Shown here: positions 36,684 through 48,337 of the stretch, piece by piece
Layout of the letters: every line of letters starts with the position of its first letter
Position numbering within the stretch: position 1 is the first letter of the stretch
Assembly: GCF_035987325.1 (NCBI RefSeq)
Contig: NZ_CP108488.1
Location: 3,906,001 to 3,970,000 of the forward strand
From: Streptomyces sp. NBC_01244
GTDB taxonomy: Bacteria > Actinomycetota > Actinomycetes > Streptomycetales > Streptomycetaceae
Direction: 5' to 3'
DNA: 64,000 bases
Position numbers and translations under genes: made by a program
Notes under the pieces: model-generated
Databases searched by the model: none
Seen by the model: the letters and a program-made list of their open reading frames with translations, nothing else
Told to the model about the DNA's origin: nothing

Positions 36684-38363
36684 TCACTTGCCGAAGACCA
36701 TCAGGAACTTCTCGCTCTTGTTGTCGGCCTGCAGGTGGGAGGCGGAGACGAACAGCCGGCCGTCCACGTAGTCCACGTTCGGGGAGAGGAAGGAGCTCTC
36801 CACCGGGGCGGCGGGGCCGGACGGGTTGCGCAGGACCGCGGTGGGCGTGCCCCCGCCGGCCGGGATGGTGAGGACCTCGCCGCCCTTCTCGCTCTCCGCC
36901 TCTCGGTAGACGACGACCTGGCCGCCCGCCGCCTTCAGCGGGGTGAGGGTGCGTCCCTCGCCTGCCGGGGTGCGCCACTTCACCTTGCCGGTGCCGAGGT
37001 CGAAGGCGACGATCTCGTTCGGCTTGCCGACGTCGGGCTTGGTGGGCAGGTAGAGGGTGTTCGCGTCCACGTTGGAGGAACCACAGCTCTGGAGCGAACG
37101 GTTGAACAGGCCGCCGCAGCCGACCGGGAAGCTGCCTTCGCCGGAGACGGTGGCGCGCTTCTTGCCGTCGGGTCCGAGGACCACGATGGAGCGCTCCTTG
37201 TCGCCGTTGCCGAGGTCGAGGACGATCGGGTCCAGCGAGTAGACGTTCTTGACCTGGAAGTCCTTGGGGAGCTTGTAGATCCAGGTGCCCTTGCCGGTGA
37301 CCGGGTCGGCGTCCATGACCTGGACGGTCTTGTCGGCGTCCTGGCAGGTCGCGATGGCGAGCATCTTGCCGTTCATGGCGACGAAGTCGCCGGGCCGGCA
37401 GCCCTCTTCCACCTTGTTGGTGAAGAGCTTGTCCCCGGTGCTGACCTTGAACGCGCTGGTCGTGCCCATCCGGTTGACGACGAGGGAGTCGCCGGTGAGG
37501 GCGAGGTCCGGGCTGGTGAAGATGTCGAAGAGACCCTCCTTGGGGACCTCCTTCGACCATCCCTCCTTGCCGGCCTTGAGGTCGATCATCCGCATCTGGT
37601 TGCAGTCGGCGCTGCTGGACTCGCCGTTCTTGTACATGACGACGGTCTTGCCGTCCGCGGTCATGTCGGTGACCCCGCAGACGACGGCGGGGAGGGTGAG
37701 GGTCCACTTCTCCTTGCCGTCCTTGACCCCGTAGGCGGTGACCGACTTCCAGACGGACTTGACGACGGTGTCGCCGACGATCCACTGCCCCTTGGAGTCG
37801 ACGCCCCCGCCGGGGCCGTCGATCTTGCTGCTCTTGAACCAGAGGACCTTGCTCTCGCCCTGCTTGCGGCCGGCGTTGAGGTCTTCCTCCTCCTCACCGC
37901 CGTTGCCGCTGCCGTCCCCCTTGTCCACGGAGGCGGAGGCGGAGGGCGAGGCCTTGTCGTCCGCGGGCGGGGTGGTGTCCTGCCCGATGACCTGGTCGGC
38001 GCCCTTGTCCTTGCCGGCGAAGAACGCGAAGTAGCCGCCGGTGCCCAGGACGAGCACGCCGGCGACGGAGGCCGCGATCAGCACGGCGAGCTTCTTCTTC
38101 GGCCCGCCGGGCGGCCCGGGCGGCATGCCGGGGGCGCCGGGGGCCATGTGCGGGGGCGGGGGCGGGAAGCCGTAGCCCCCGGGCGGCTGCGCGCCGTACG
38201 GGCCCTGCGGCGGCTGGCCGTACGGCCCCTGCGGCGCGGGCTGCTGTGCGTACGGGTTCTCGCCCTGCGGCGGGAAACCGTAACCGGGCTGCGGGGGCCC
38301 TGGCAGGTGCCCGTAACCGGAAGGGTTCGGCGGCTGGTTCGGCGGCTGGGGCGGCTCGGTCAT
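36684..38363 (-). CDS. Membrane-anchored PQQ-like beta-propeller protein B (559 aa)
   Basis: Paralogue of the downstream gene with the same plan: a Pro/Gly/Tyr-rich cytoplasmic arm (QPPQGPYGAQ), one TM helix (LAVLIAASVAGVLVLGTGGYFAFFA), an acidic Ser/Ala linker and a propeller with KGTWIYKLPKD and TGKVKWRTPAGE blades. The repeats carry several Cys residues likely to form disulphides outside the cell. ATG 38363 was chosen because GAAGG lies about 10 nt upstream and the proline-rich start matches its neighbour. Promoter-proximal member of the pair. Confidence 0.85.
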   Translation of the reverse strand: MTEPPQPPNQPPNPSGYGHLPGPPQPGYGFPPQGENPYAQQPAPQGPYGQPPQGPYGAQPPGGYGFPPPPPHMAPGAPGMPPGPPGGPKKKLAVLIAASVAGVLVLGTGGYFAFFAGKDKGADQVIGQDTTPPADDKASPSASASVDKGDGSGNGGEEEEDLNAGRKQGESKVLWFKSSKIDGPGGGVDSKGQWIVGDTVVKSVWKSVTAYGVKDGKEKWTLTLPAVVCGVTDMTADGKTVVMYKNGESSSADCNQMRMIDLKAGKEGWSKEVPKEGLFDIFTSPDLALTGDSLVVNRMGTTSAFKVSTGDKLFTNKVEEGCRPGDFVAMNGKMLAIATCQDADKTVQVMDADPVTGKGTWIYKLPKDFQVKNVYSLDPIVLDLGNGDKERSIVVLGPDGKKRATVSGEGSFPVGCGGLFNRSLQSCGSSNVDANTLYLPTKPDVGKPNEIVAFDLGTGKVKWRTPAGEGRTLTPLKAAGGQVVVYREAESEKGGEVLTIPAGGGTPTAVLRNPSGPAAPVESSFLSPNVDYVDGRLFVSASHLQADNKSEKFLMVFGK

Positions 38364-38429
38364 CAGCGCATACCTTCGGCTTCGGGTGTGGGAGGAAGCC
38401 CTTTCTATCACTGCCGACGAGAACCGCGC

Positions 38430-38470
38430 CGGGCCGGTCCGACCCCTGTTCCCAAGGGAGGACCGGCCCG
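38430..38470 (-). terminator. Terminator of the ABC-F gene
   Basis: Perfect 11-bp stem (38430-38440 / 38460-38470), about 46 nt past the ABC-F stop and upstream of the PQQ-like pair. Confidence 0.75.
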
Positions 38471-38515
38471 TGATGCCGTCGTTATCGGCCAGTTGGGGCG
38501 CGCGGGCCCCGCGCC

Positions 38516-40315
<1,800 letters not shown>

Positions 40316-40343
40316 CAGGAGCGCTCCAGGGAAGGGGTGTGGA

Positions 40344-41693
40344 TCAGCCCCTCAGCCTAACCCTCCGCGAAGTGCCGGACCGTTCCACCAGCAGCCAGCC
40401 GCCCAGCGCCATGCCGATCGCGGCGGGCGCGGTGACCGGGAGCGCGATCAGGGTGGCGCTGTGGCCTTCCAGGAGCCCGCCGAGACCGGTCGTGGAGAGC
40501 CCGAGAACGCCCAGGAGGCAGAGCGCGGTGCCGAGGGCGGCGCGGGGGCCCGAGCCGGGGCCGGCGCCGGCGCCGGGGTGCGCGGTGCTCCCGGCGGGCG
40601 CCTCGAAGCGGCGGAAGACCGCGACGAGTACGCAGGTCAGCGCGGCGGCGGCGAGGAACCGGACCGGTACCTGGGCCCACCAGGCCGCCCCGGCGGGCTC
40701 GGGCAGGGCGAAGCCGAGGCCGAGCTGGGCGGCGTACACGGCGAGCATCGCGGTGAGGTGCCAGAGGAAGGCCGTCATGGCGACCCCGTTGGCGGCGACC
40801 ACCCCGCGCCAGACCCGGGGCCGGGCCAGCCAGCCGGCGGCGGGGGCCCTGAGCAGCTCCACGGCGCCCACGAGCCAGATCCCGTGCGCGAGCAGGGCCA
40901 GGGTGGGCGGGGCCATGTTGGAGACCTTCTCCCCCGGCATCCCGACCATGGACAGCGGGTACGGCCCGTACGCCACCAGCAGGACGGCCCCGGCGAGCCC
41001 GGCGGCGGCGAGGGCGCCGGGACGGCGGAGCTGCCCACGGCCAGGGCCGGTGGCGCGCAGGAAGCCGAGCTGGTGGACGGCGAGCCAGACGAAGGCGAAG
41101 TTCAGGAACTCGGCGTACGGGACGCCGCCCGCGAAGCGCAGCAGATCGACGGCGGCGGCAGCCGCGGCCAGGGCCCCGAAGGCGGCCCAGCCGTAGCGCT
41201 CGTGCAGGGTCAGCAGGGGCGGGGTGAGGGCGACCATCGCGAGGTAGATCCCGATGAACCACAGCGGCTGCGTGACCAGCCGGAACGCGGCCCCCGACAG
41301 CCGGCCGCCGCCCCCGCCGAGGAGCTGCGCGGTCAGGGCGACGGCGGTCCAGACGGCGACGAACACGAGGGTGGGCCGCAGCAGCCGCCGCAGGCGGGCC
41401 CGCAGGAAGGCGGCGTACACCGGGCCGTCGGTGCGGCGTGCGAGGGACCGGTAGGACAGGGCGTGCGAGAACCCCCCGACGAAGAAGAACACCGGCATGA
41501 CCTGCAGCGCCCAGGTGAGCACCTGGAGCGGCGGCACGACGGCGAGCAGGTTCCCTATGCCGTCGCCGCTGACGGCGGCCATCAGCCAGTGCCCGGCGAT
41601 GACCGTCCCGAGCGAGGCGACCCGGAGCAGGTCGACGTAGCGGTCCCGGGTGGCGGGGGTGGCATCGGCGATGTCTTGTGCGCTGGCTCCCAT
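40344..41693 (-). CDS. Acyltransferase family 3 membrane protein (449 aa)
   Basis: Begins YVDLLRVASLGTVIAGHWL, the conserved Arg and His of acyltransferase-3 proteins, followed by about ten TM helices including PVFFFVGGFSHALSYR. The family O-acylates membrane or exported glycans and antibiotics. The substrate is unknown. It lies 28 bp upstream of the ABC-F gene in the same direction, so the two are probably co-transcribed. Confidence 0.88.
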   Translation of the reverse strand: MGASAQDIADATPATRDRYVDLLRVASLGTVIAGHWLMAAVSGDGIGNLLAVVPPLQVLTWALQVMPVFFFVGGFSHALSYRSLARRTDGPVYAAFLRARLRRLLRPTLVFVAVWTAVALTAQLLGGGGGRLSGAAFRLVTQPLWFIGIYLAMVALTPPLLTLHERYGWAAFGALAAAAAAVDLLRFAGGVPYAEFLNFAFVWLAVHQLGFLRATGPGRGQLRRPGALAAAGLAGAVLLVAYGPYPLSMVGMPGEKVSNMAPPTLALLAHGIWLVGAVELLRAPAAGWLARPRVWRGVVAANGVAMTAFLWHLTAMLAVYAAQLGLGFALPEPAGAAWWAQVPVRFLAAAALTCVLVAVFRRFEAPAGSTAHPGAGAGPGSGPRAALGTALCLLGVLGLSTTGLGGLLEGHSATLIALPVTAPAAIGMALGGWLLVERSGTSRRVRLRG

Positions 41694-41780
41694 GGGGTTA
41701 CGGTCCCGCGCGGGCGGGGGCCGCGACAGGGCGCGGATACTCAGTCCCCCCTAGGTACCCGGGGCCGGCGCCCCCGATCC

Positions 41781-41911
41781 CGCTGCGCGGACGGAGTTCC
41801 CCTACCCGCCCTTCGCCCGTTCCCTGGGGCTCCGCCCCAGACCCCGCTCCTCAAACGCCGGAGGGGCTGGATTTGGCTGACGCCGGGTAGGGGACTCGGC
41901 GCCGCGCAGCG
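41781..41911. repeat. Dispersed intergenic repeat with terminal inverted arms
   Basis: 28-bp imperfect inverted arms (41781-41808 / 41884-41911) enclose the CTGGGGC-TCC-GCCCCAG hairpin (41824-41840) and a CCTCAAACGCCGGAGG motif. A partial copy occurs at 8925-9086. It has the form of a small non-coding mobile or extragenic palindromic element. Confidence 0.7.
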
Positions 41912-41927
41912 GCGCACCCGCAGCTGG

Positions 41928-42824
41928 TCAGAGGAGGGTCGCGCCCGGGGCCGGGCTCATCGCCAGGTGGGTGCCGCGGCAGGTGCCGGAGGCTTCCAGG
42001 GCTGCGGACACCTTCATCGCGGACTCCGCGTCGCGGACCAGGAAGGCCGTCGTGGGGCCGGAGCCGGAGACGATCCCGGCCAGCGCCCCGGCCTGCGTAC
42101 CCGCCGCCAGGGTGTCGGCCAGCGCCGGCCGCAGCGAGAGGGCCGCGGGCTGGAGCCCGTTGGCCAGGGTGGCGGCCAGCTCGTCCGGGTCACCGGAGGC
42201 CAGGGCCGCGAGGAGGGCCGGGGAGGCCTGCGGGGCGGGGACGTCCGTACCGGCGGTGAGGCGGTCGAACTCGCGGAACACCGCCGGGGTGGAGAGCCCG
42301 CCGTCGGCCACCGCGAACACCCAGTGGAAGGTCCCGGCCGCGACCGGGGTCAGGATCTCCCCGCGCCCGGTGCCCAGCGCCGCCCCGCCGACCAGGCTGA
42401 ACGGCACGTCGCTGCCCAGCTCCGCGCAGATGTCGAGGAGGTCCCCGACCGGGGTCTTCAGACCCCAGAGGGCGTCGCAGGCCAGCAGGGCGGCCGCCCC
42501 GTCGGCGCTGCCGCCGGCCATGCCGCCCGCCACCGGGATCCGCTTCTCGATGTGGAGGTGCACGTCGGGGCTCAGCCCCGCCCGCTCCGCCAGGATCTCC
42601 GCGGCCCGGGCCACCAGGTTGGTCCGGTCGAGCGGCACCTTGCCGGCGTCCGGCCCCGCGCAGGTCACGGTCAGTCCGGCGGCGGCGGTCGCGGTGACCT
42701 CGTCGTGGAGGGAGACGGCCAGGAAGACGTTCGCGAGGTCGTGGAAGCCGTCCGGCCGGGCCGCGCCCACCGCCAGCTGGACGTTGACCTTCGCGGGGAC
42801 CCGTACGGTGATCGTCCCGCTCAC
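41928..42824 (-). CDS. ispE: 4-diphosphocytidyl-2-C-methyl-D-erythritol kinase (298 aa)
   Basis: GHMP kinase of the MEP isoprenoid pathway. [24 protein letters not shown] is the family N-terminus, [19 protein letters not shown] is the glycine-rich ATP loop, and [14 protein letters not shown] is the third GHMP motif. The normal loop motif is PxGGGLGGGSS; here MAGGSADGA is the usual actinobacterial form. The GTG start overlaps the ksgA stop by 4 nt (GTGA), so translation is coupled. Confidence 0.95.
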   Translation of the reverse strand: MSGTITVRVPAKVNVQLAVGAARPDGFHDLANVFLAVSLHDEVTATAAAGLTVTCAGPDAGKVPLDRTNLVARAAEILAERAGLSPDVHLHIEKRIPVAGGMAGGSADGAAALLACDALWGLKTPVGDLLDICAELGSDVPFSLVGGAALGTGRGEILTPVAAGTFHWVFAVADGGLSTPAVFREFDRLTAGTDVPAPQASPALLAALASGDPDELAATLANGLQPAALSLRPALADTLAAGTQAGALAGIVSGSGPTTAFLVRDAESAMKVSAALEASGTCRGTHLAMSPAPGATLL

Positions 42825-43774
42825 AGCGCGGGCCTCTCCGCGGCGGGCTTGTGCTCGGCGATCGCCGCGAACTCCTCGACGGTGAGGGACTCGCCGCGGG
42901 CTTGCGGGGAGACTCCGGCGGCGACCAGCGCCGCCTCCGCGCCCGCCGCGGACCCGGCCCAGCCGGACAGCGCCGCGCGGAGCGTCTTGCGGCGCTGCGC
43001 GAAGGCGGCGTCCACGACGGCGAAGACCTCGGCCTGGGTGGCGGTGGTCTTCACGGGCTCGGCCCGGCGCACCAGCGAGACCAGCCCGGAGTCCACGTTC
43101 GGCGCGGGCCAGAAGACGTTGCGGCCGATGGAGCCGGCCCGCTTGACGTCCGCGTACCAGTTGGCCTTGACGGAGGGGACTCCGTAGACCTTGTTGCCGG
43201 GCTTGGCGGCGAGCCGGTCGGCGACCTCCGCCTGCACCATGACCAGGGTGCGCTCGATGCTCGGGAAGCGGCTGAGCATGGTGAGCAGGACCGGCACGGC
43301 CACGTTGTAGGGGAGGTTCGCGACGAGCGCGGTCGGCGGCGGGCCGGGCAGCTCCTTGACCAGCATCGCGTCGGAGTGGACCAGCGCGAAGCGGTCCTTG
43401 CGCTCGGGCATCCGCGCCTCGATGGTGGCGGGCAGCGCGGCGGCCAGGATGTCGTCGATCTCGACGGCGACGACCCGGTCGGCGGCCTCCAGCAGTGCGA
43501 GCGTCAGCGAGCCCAGTCCGGGCCCGACCTCGACGACCACGTCGTCGGGCCGGACCTCGGCGGTGCGCACGATGCGGCGCACCGTGTTGGCGTCGATGAC
43601 GAAGTTCTGGCCCTTCTGCTTCGTCGGCCGTACGCCGAGTACGGCGGCCAGCTCCCGGATGTCGGCCGCCCCGAGGAGGGCCGACATCTCGGGCGGGGCG
43701 GTCTCGGACGGGGAGGTCTCCGGCGTACCGGTCGCCGGTACGGCGGGTTCGGGCTGCTGCTCTGCGGTGCTCAC
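42821..43774 (-). CDS. ksgA: 16S rRNA dimethyladenosine transferase (317 aa)
   Basis: Dimethylates two adjacent adenosines in the 16S rRNA 3' hairpin. It has the [18 protein letters not shown] start, SAM motif [28 protein letters not shown], and the catalytic NLPY motif ([13 protein letters not shown]). The GTG start at 43774 overlaps the rpfB stop by 4 nt and adds about 30 Pro/Thr/Glu-rich residues before the fold; an internal ATG at the MSALLG position is an alternative. Middle gene of the rpfB-ksgA-ispE string. Confidence 0.95.
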   Translation of the reverse strand: MSTAEQQPEPAVPATGTPETSPSETAPPEMSALLGAADIRELAAVLGVRPTKQKGQNFVIDANTVRRIVRTAEVRPDDVVVEVGPGLGSLTLALLEAADRVVAVEIDDILAAALPATIEARMPERKDRFALVHSDAMLVKELPGPPPTALVANLPYNVAVPVLLTMLSRFPSIERTLVMVQAEVADRLAAKPGNKVYGVPSVKANWYADVKRAGSIGRNVFWPAPNVDSGLVSLVRRAEPVKTTATQAEVFAVVDAAFAQRRKTLRAALSGWAGSAAGAEAALVAAGVSPQARGESLTVEEFAAIAEHKPAAERPAL

Positions 43775-45642
43775 CGATAAAGGGTACGGCCGCAGTGTGG
43801 CCAGGGACTCGCCCCCCGCTGTACGTAGAGCTTCTTCGCCCGGTACGTCTGTTCCGGGCCCGGAGCGTCCTGCGGGCGGCCTCTGCCGCCGAGGGCCTGC
43901 CAGGTCTGCACGTCGAACTGGTAGAGCCCCCCGTACGTGCCCGAGGGGTCCGTGGCGCCGGGCCGGCCGCCCGACTCGCAGCGGGCCAGCGCGCCCCAGT
44001 CGAGGCCGTCCGCGCCCTGGACGGAGGTGGGCAGCGGCTTGGTGCCGACCTTGACGAGCTGGCTGACGGGCTCGCGGACGGTCTCCTCGGCGATCTTGCG
44101 GGGCCTTTGCCGGACCCCGTTGACGGTGCGCAGGCTGTACGTGGCCCTGCGCGCTCCGGGCCGTCCGGAGCGCTCGACGACTTCGGTGCCGGCGAAGAGG
44201 TCGGGGTCCTTGACCCGCTCGGTCGCGTACGGGATGCGTTCCTCGCGGATCTCGCGGGTGCCGGTGATGCGGAGGACGGTGACGGTCTGGCCGTCGCGCG
44301 GGAAGGAGCCGGCGGGCACGGAGGTGGCGTCCTGGCCGTGGAGGGTGATCCCGGCTTCGTCGAGGGCCTCCTGCACGGTGGCGGCGTTGGTGCGGATCGC
44401 CCGCTCGCGGCCGTCGGCCATGAAGGTGATGCTGCGTTCGGTGCGGACGGCGAGGGTCAGGCCGGTCCGGGGGACGGCGGCGGTGCGGGGTGCGGAGAGG
44501 TAGGCGCCCTCGGCGCGGATGCCGAACTGGCGCAGTGCGCCGTCGACGGTGCGGGCGGTGGTCCACACCTCGCGCCGCTGTCCGTCCAGGGTCAGGCTCA
44601 GCGGGCGGCCGTAGCGCAGCACGATCTCGTCGCCGTCGTCGAGGACCTCCGCCCCGGCCGGGGCGACGAGGTCGTGGGGGCCGATGCCGAGTCCTTCGGC
44701 GGCCAGCAGCTCGTCCACGTCGTCGGCGAAGGTGTGCAGGGTCCGCGGGACTCCGTCGACGGTGAGGCGGACGGCCTTGTCGGCGGCGACGAAGGCGGTG
44801 GTGCCGCCCGCCAGGAACGCGACGACCAAGGCCTGCGGCACGATGCGCCGCCAGGTGTCCCGGGGAGCGGGGGCGGCGCTCCGGCGCCGCCTCGGACCGG
44901 GCGCGGGGCCGCCGCCGGGGGCCGGGACGGGGGCCGGGACGGCCGGGACGGGGGCCGGGACGGCCGGCGCGGGCACCGTGCCGAGTCCGCCCCGGCGCCG
45001 TCCGGTCCCCGCGGGGGCCGGTCCGGCCGGGGCGGCGGCGGTGTCCGGGGGCGCCGCCGGCGCGGTGCGGCGCCGGCGGCCGGTGGCCGGCGGCTCCGGC
45101 TCGAGTGCGGGGCCCGGGACGGGACCGGCCGGGGCGGGGGTCCGGCCGCGGGCCCGGCGGCCCGCCCCGGGCTCGGCGGCCGTCCGCCGACGCCCGCCGC
45201 CGCGGGGCGCCGGCACCGCGGGCTCCGTGAGCGCTCCCGGGTCCGGGTCCCGGTCCGCACCCGGGCGCGGGAGCAGGTCCGGGCCCGAATCCGCCGCCGG
45301 GCCCGGGAACGGGTCCGGAGCCCGGCCCGGCGCCGGGTCCGGGAAGGGATCCGCGTCCGGGCCTGCCCCCGGATCCGCGTACGGATCCGCGTCCGGGCTT
45401 GCTCCACGCCCCGCGTACGGATCCGGGACCCGGTAGGGCACCGGTCCGGCGGCCGGGTCCGGGGCCGGCGTCCCCGGGTCCGGGTACGGGTCCGCGTACG
45501 GATCCATCAGGTCCGGATCCATCAGGTCCCGGCCCGCGCCCGGGGCGAGGAACGGGTCCGGGTGGAGGCCCGGTTCCGCGGTCGGGTCCGGGGCCGCGGC
45601 CCAGGGGTCGCGTCCACCGGCCGGCCAGGCCACATCGCTCAT
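43771..45642 (-). CDS. rpfB: Resuscitation-promoting factor RpfB-like protein (623 aa)
   Basis: A cytoplasmic low-complexity arm of about 270 residues rich in Pro, Asp, Gly and Ala precedes one TM helix ([18 protein letters not shown]). Three DUF348 domains follow (for example [19 protein letters not shown]), then a G5 domain ([21 protein letters not shown]) and the C-terminal lysozyme-like Rpf domain with catalytic Glu near 555 ([10 protein letters not shown]) and [17 protein letters not shown]. It cleaves peptidoglycan during spore germination and growth resumption. The ATG at 45642 has GGAG 8 nt upstream. The N-terminal arm is much longer than in mycobacterial RpfB. Confidence 0.9.
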   Translation of the reverse strand: MSDVAWPAGGRDPWAAAPDPTAEPGLHPDPFLAPGAGRDLMDPDLMDPYADPYPDPGTPAPDPAAGPVPYRVPDPYAGRGASPDADPYADPGAGPDADPFPDPAPGRAPDPFPGPAADSGPDLLPRPGADRDPDPGALTEPAVPAPRGGGRRRTAAEPGAGRRARGRTPAPAGPVPGPALEPEPPATGRRRRTAPAAPPDTAAAPAGPAPAGTGRRRGGLGTVPAPAVPAPVPAVPAPVPAPGGGPAPGPRRRRSAAPAPRDTWRRIVPQALVVAFLAGGTTAFVAADKAVRLTVDGVPRTLHTFADDVDELLAAEGLGIGPHDLVAPAGAEVLDDGDEIVLRYGRPLSLTLDGQRREVWTTARTVDGALRQFGIRAEGAYLSAPRTAAVPRTGLTLAVRTERSITFMADGRERAIRTNAATVQEALDEAGITLHGQDATSVPAGSFPRDGQTVTVLRITGTREIREERIPYATERVKDPDLFAGTEVVERSGRPGARRATYSLRTVNGVRQRPRKIAEETVREPVSQLVKVGTKPLPTSVQGADGLDWGALARCESGGRPGATDPSGTYGGLYQFDVQTWQALGGRGRPQDAPGPEQTYRAKKLYVQRGASPWPHCGRTLYR

Positions 45643-45766
45643 CGCGCTCGCTCCACTGGTCCGTCCGGCTGCTTCGGGCACGGCACCCTAGCGGAGCGGC
45701 CGTCACGCTACAAAGCCGGGCGGCTACGGAACGTGGCGAACGGGTGAGGAGCTGGTGCGGGGGGCC

Positions 45767-46645
45767 TCAGTAGGCGAAGGCGCGGGCCGTGTTGGCCGCC
45801 AGTGCCGTCGCCATGGCGTCCTCGTCGAGGCCGCGGACGGCGGCCATCGCCCGTACGGTCAGCGGAATCAGGTACGGCGCGTTGGGCCGTCCCCGGTACG
45901 GGGCCGGGGTGAGGTACGGGGCGTCCGTCTCCACGAGGACCAGCTCCAGCGGGGCCACCGCGAGGGCTTCGCGCAGGGGCGCCGCGTTCTTGAAGGTGAC
46001 GGTCCCGGCGAAGGACATGTAGTAGCCGGCGGCGGCGCACTCGCGGGCCATCTCCGCGTCGCCGGAGTAGCAGTGGAAGACGGTCCGCTCGGGGGCGCCC
46101 TCCTCGCGCAGGACGCGCAGCACGTCCGCGTGCGCCTCGCGGTCGTGGATGACCAGGGCCTTGCCCTGCCGCTTGGCGATCTCGATGTGCGCGCGGAAGG
46201 AACGCTCCTGCGCGGCCATGCCCTCCGGGCCGGTCCGGAAGTAGTCGAGGCCGGTCTCGCCGACCGCCTTCACGTGCGCGAGGGCGGCCAGGGCCTCGAT
46301 CTCGGCGAGCGCGTCGTCGAGGGCGGCCTCGCCGCCGCCCGTCCGGGCGCCCTGCCGCGACCAGCCGTCGGGGTCCCCGTGCACGATCCGGGGGGCTTCG
46401 TTGGGGTGCAGGGCCACGGCCGCGTGCACGTTCTCGTGGGCGGCGGCGGTCTCGGCGGCCCAGCGGGAGCCCTTCACGTCGCAGCCCACCTGGACGACGG
46501 TGGTGACCCCGACGGAGGCGGCCTTGGCGAGGCCCTCCTCGACGGTGCCGGACTGCATGTCCAGGTGGGTGTGGGAGTCGGCGACCGCCACCCGGAGCGG
46601 TTCGGGCAGCGGCGGCGGCGCGTCGTTCGGCGTACTACGGCTCAT
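45767..46645 (-). CDS. tatD: TatD-family metal-dependent DNase (292 aa)
   Basis: Amidohydrolase-fold nuclease with all metal ligands: ADSHTHLD (HxH), VGETGLDYF (Glu), VIHDREAH (His), VFHCYSGD (His) and VETDAPYLTP (Asp). Probably a 3'-5' exonuclease in repair or quality control. It starts 10 nt after the zinc-ribbon gene stop and lies 124 bp upstream of rpfB, matching the usual metG/tatD/rpf/ksgA order of actinobacteria, although metG is not here. Confidence 0.93.
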   Translation of the reverse strand: MSRSTPNDAPPPLPEPLRVAVADSHTHLDMQSGTVEEGLAKAASVGVTTVVQVGCDVKGSRWAAETAAAHENVHAAVALHPNEAPRIVHGDPDGWSRQGARTGGGEAALDDALAEIEALAALAHVKAVGETGLDYFRTGPEGMAAQERSFRAHIEIAKRQGKALVIHDREAHADVLRVLREEGAPERTVFHCYSGDAEMARECAAAGYYMSFAGTVTFKNAAPLREALAVAPLELVLVETDAPYLTPAPYRGRPNAPYLIPLTVRAMAAVRGLDEDAMATALAANTARAFAY

Positions 46646-46655
46646 GCGGCCGATC

Positions 46656-47156
46656 TTATGACCGGCGGAAGAGCCCCAGCAGCCGGGCCATCAGGCCGGG
46701 CCGTTCCACCGGGACCGGTCCGGGGGCGTCGTGCAGGGAGGCCTTATGGGGCTTGGGGGCCCTCGTGGTGTACCCGGCGGGCACCGGGCCGGCGATCCCG
46801 GGGGCCGCGCGGTGGTGGTAGAGCTGGTCGAGCATGCCGATGACGGACTTGACCTGGCCCTCCCGCATGATCCGCACCACGTGGCCGCCGCAGTTCATGC
46901 AGGTCGGGTTGGACAGGGGGGAGGGGACCCGCTCGCCGTTCGCCGTGTAGACGATGAACGGCAGGCCCCGGCCGTCGGTGTGGTGCTCGATCTCGTATCC
47001 CTGCTCCCACCCGTACCCGCACTTCATGCAGGCGAAGGAGTACGCCTCGTGCACGGTCGGCACGGCCGCGGGAGCGGGAGCCGCGGCGGCGGCCGGGGCG
47101 GTGACGGTAGAAGCGGTGGGTACGGAGACGGGTTGGGGTTCGGCGATCTCACTCAT
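46656..47156 (-). CDS. Putative zinc-ribbon protein (166 aa)
   Basis: An Ala/Pro/Thr-rich start of about 35 residues precedes a compact domain with two CxxC knuckles, SFACMKCGYGWEQGYEIEHH and PTCMNCGGHVVRIM, a typical four-Cys zinc ribbon. The C-terminal third is basic and ends MARLLGLFRRS, a possible amphipathic helix. I do not recognise a named family. GAGGAG lies 5 nt before the ATG. It is upstream of tatD in the same operon. Confidence 0.8.
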   Translation of the reverse strand: MSEIAEPQPVSVPTASTVTAPAAAAAPAPAAVPTVHEAYSFACMKCGYGWEQGYEIEHHTDGRGLPFIVYTANGERVPSPLSNPTCMNCGGHVVRIMREGQVKSVIGMLDQLYHHRAAPGIAGPVPAGYTTRAPKPHKASLHDAPGPVPVERPGLMARLLGLFRRS

Positions 47157-47316
47157 GCCAGCTCCTCTTGTTCCACTGGTGCCATAGCCAGTGGACGCCT
47201 CTTCGGGCGGGAGCGCATCAGGCCCTGTCCAGTGTTGGACGGTCCTTGGGCGAGTCATGCCCAAAGCGCCCGGTGCGCGGTCTGAGCTTTGCTTTTCAGG
47301 TTAGCTCTTTACCGTC

Positions 47317-48249
47317 TCACGGCGACTTCTGTGCCGCGTTCTTTGCCGCGACCACGGCGTCGAACACCTCTCGCTTGGGTAGCCCCGCCTCGGCCGCGAC
47401 CGCCGCGATGGCCTCCTTGCGCCGCTCCCCCGCCTCCTCGCGCACCCGTACCCGGTTCACCAGCTCCTCGGCGTCCACATCGCCGGGGGCCGCGGCCGGG
47501 GCTCCCTCGACGACCACGGTGATCTCCCCGCGCACGCCTTCGGCGGCCCAGGCGGCCAGCTCGCCGAGCCCGCCGCGCTTGACCTCCTCGTAGGTCTTGG
47601 TCAGCTCGCGGCAGACGGCGGCGCGGCGGTCGACGCCGAAGACCTCGGCCATCGCGGCCAGGGTGTCGTCGAGCCGGTGCGGGGCCTCGAAGTAGACGAG
47701 GGTGCGGCGTTCGGCGGCGAGCTCGCGGAGCTTGCCGAGGCGCTCGCCGGCCTTGCGCGGCAGGAAGCCCTCGAAGCAGAACCGGTCGACCGGCAGCCCG
47801 GAGAGGGCGAGCGCGGTGAGGACGGCGGAGGGCCCGGGGACGGCCGTGACCTTGATGTCCTTCTCCACGGCGGCGGCGACGAGCCGGTAGCCGGGGTCGG
47901 AGACCGAGGGCATGCCGGCGTCCGTCACCAGCAGGACGCGCTTGCCGGCCTCCAGGGCCTCGACCAGTTCGGGGGTGCGCGCGGACTCGTTGCCCTCGAA
48001 GTACGACAGGACGCGCCCGGTGGTGTGCACGCCGAGCCCCTGCGTGAGCCTGCGCAGCCGCCGGGTGTCCTCGGCGGCGATCACGTCGGCCCGCTCCAAC
48101 TCCGATGCGAGCCGCGGCGGGGCGTCGGTGAGGTCGCCGATGGGCGTCCCGGCGAGGACGAGTACGCCGGCCCCCTGCCCATCGGGAAATGACGCCGTGG
48201 AGGGGGCCGGGGCGGGGGCTTCGGCGGAGCGGGGCTGGTCAGTGGTCAC
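47317..48249 (-). CDS. rsmI: 16S rRNA (cytidine-2'-O) methyltransferase (310 aa)
   Basis: Tetrapyrrole-methylase fold that 2'-O-methylates C1402 of 16S rRNA. Family marks are [73 protein letters not shown] and [10 protein letters not shown]. The C-terminal small helical domain is present. The GTG start is 88 bp from the divergent pmt start, so the two share a short control region. Confidence 0.95.
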   Translation of the reverse strand: MTTDQPRSAEAPAPAPSTASFPDGQGAGVLVLAGTPIGDLTDAPPRLASELERADVIAAEDTRRLRRLTQGLGVHTTGRVLSYFEGNESARTPELVEALEAGKRVLLVTDAGMPSVSDPGYRLVAAAVEKDIKVTAVPGPSAVLTALALSGLPVDRFCFEGFLPRKAGERLGKLRELAAERRTLVYFEAPHRLDDTLAAMAEVFGVDRRAAVCRELTKTYEEVKRGGLGELAAWAAEGVRGEITVVVEGAPAAAPGDVDAEELVNRVRVREEAGERRKEAIAAVAAEAGLPKREVFDAVVAAKNAAQKSP

Positions 48250-48337
48250 CGCCCCATCCTCTCAGCCGCCCCAACCGCCGCGCCCCACACTCCCGTCCCC
48301 CTGGGTCCGGCACAGGGTCGTTCCCTACGATGTGCCG

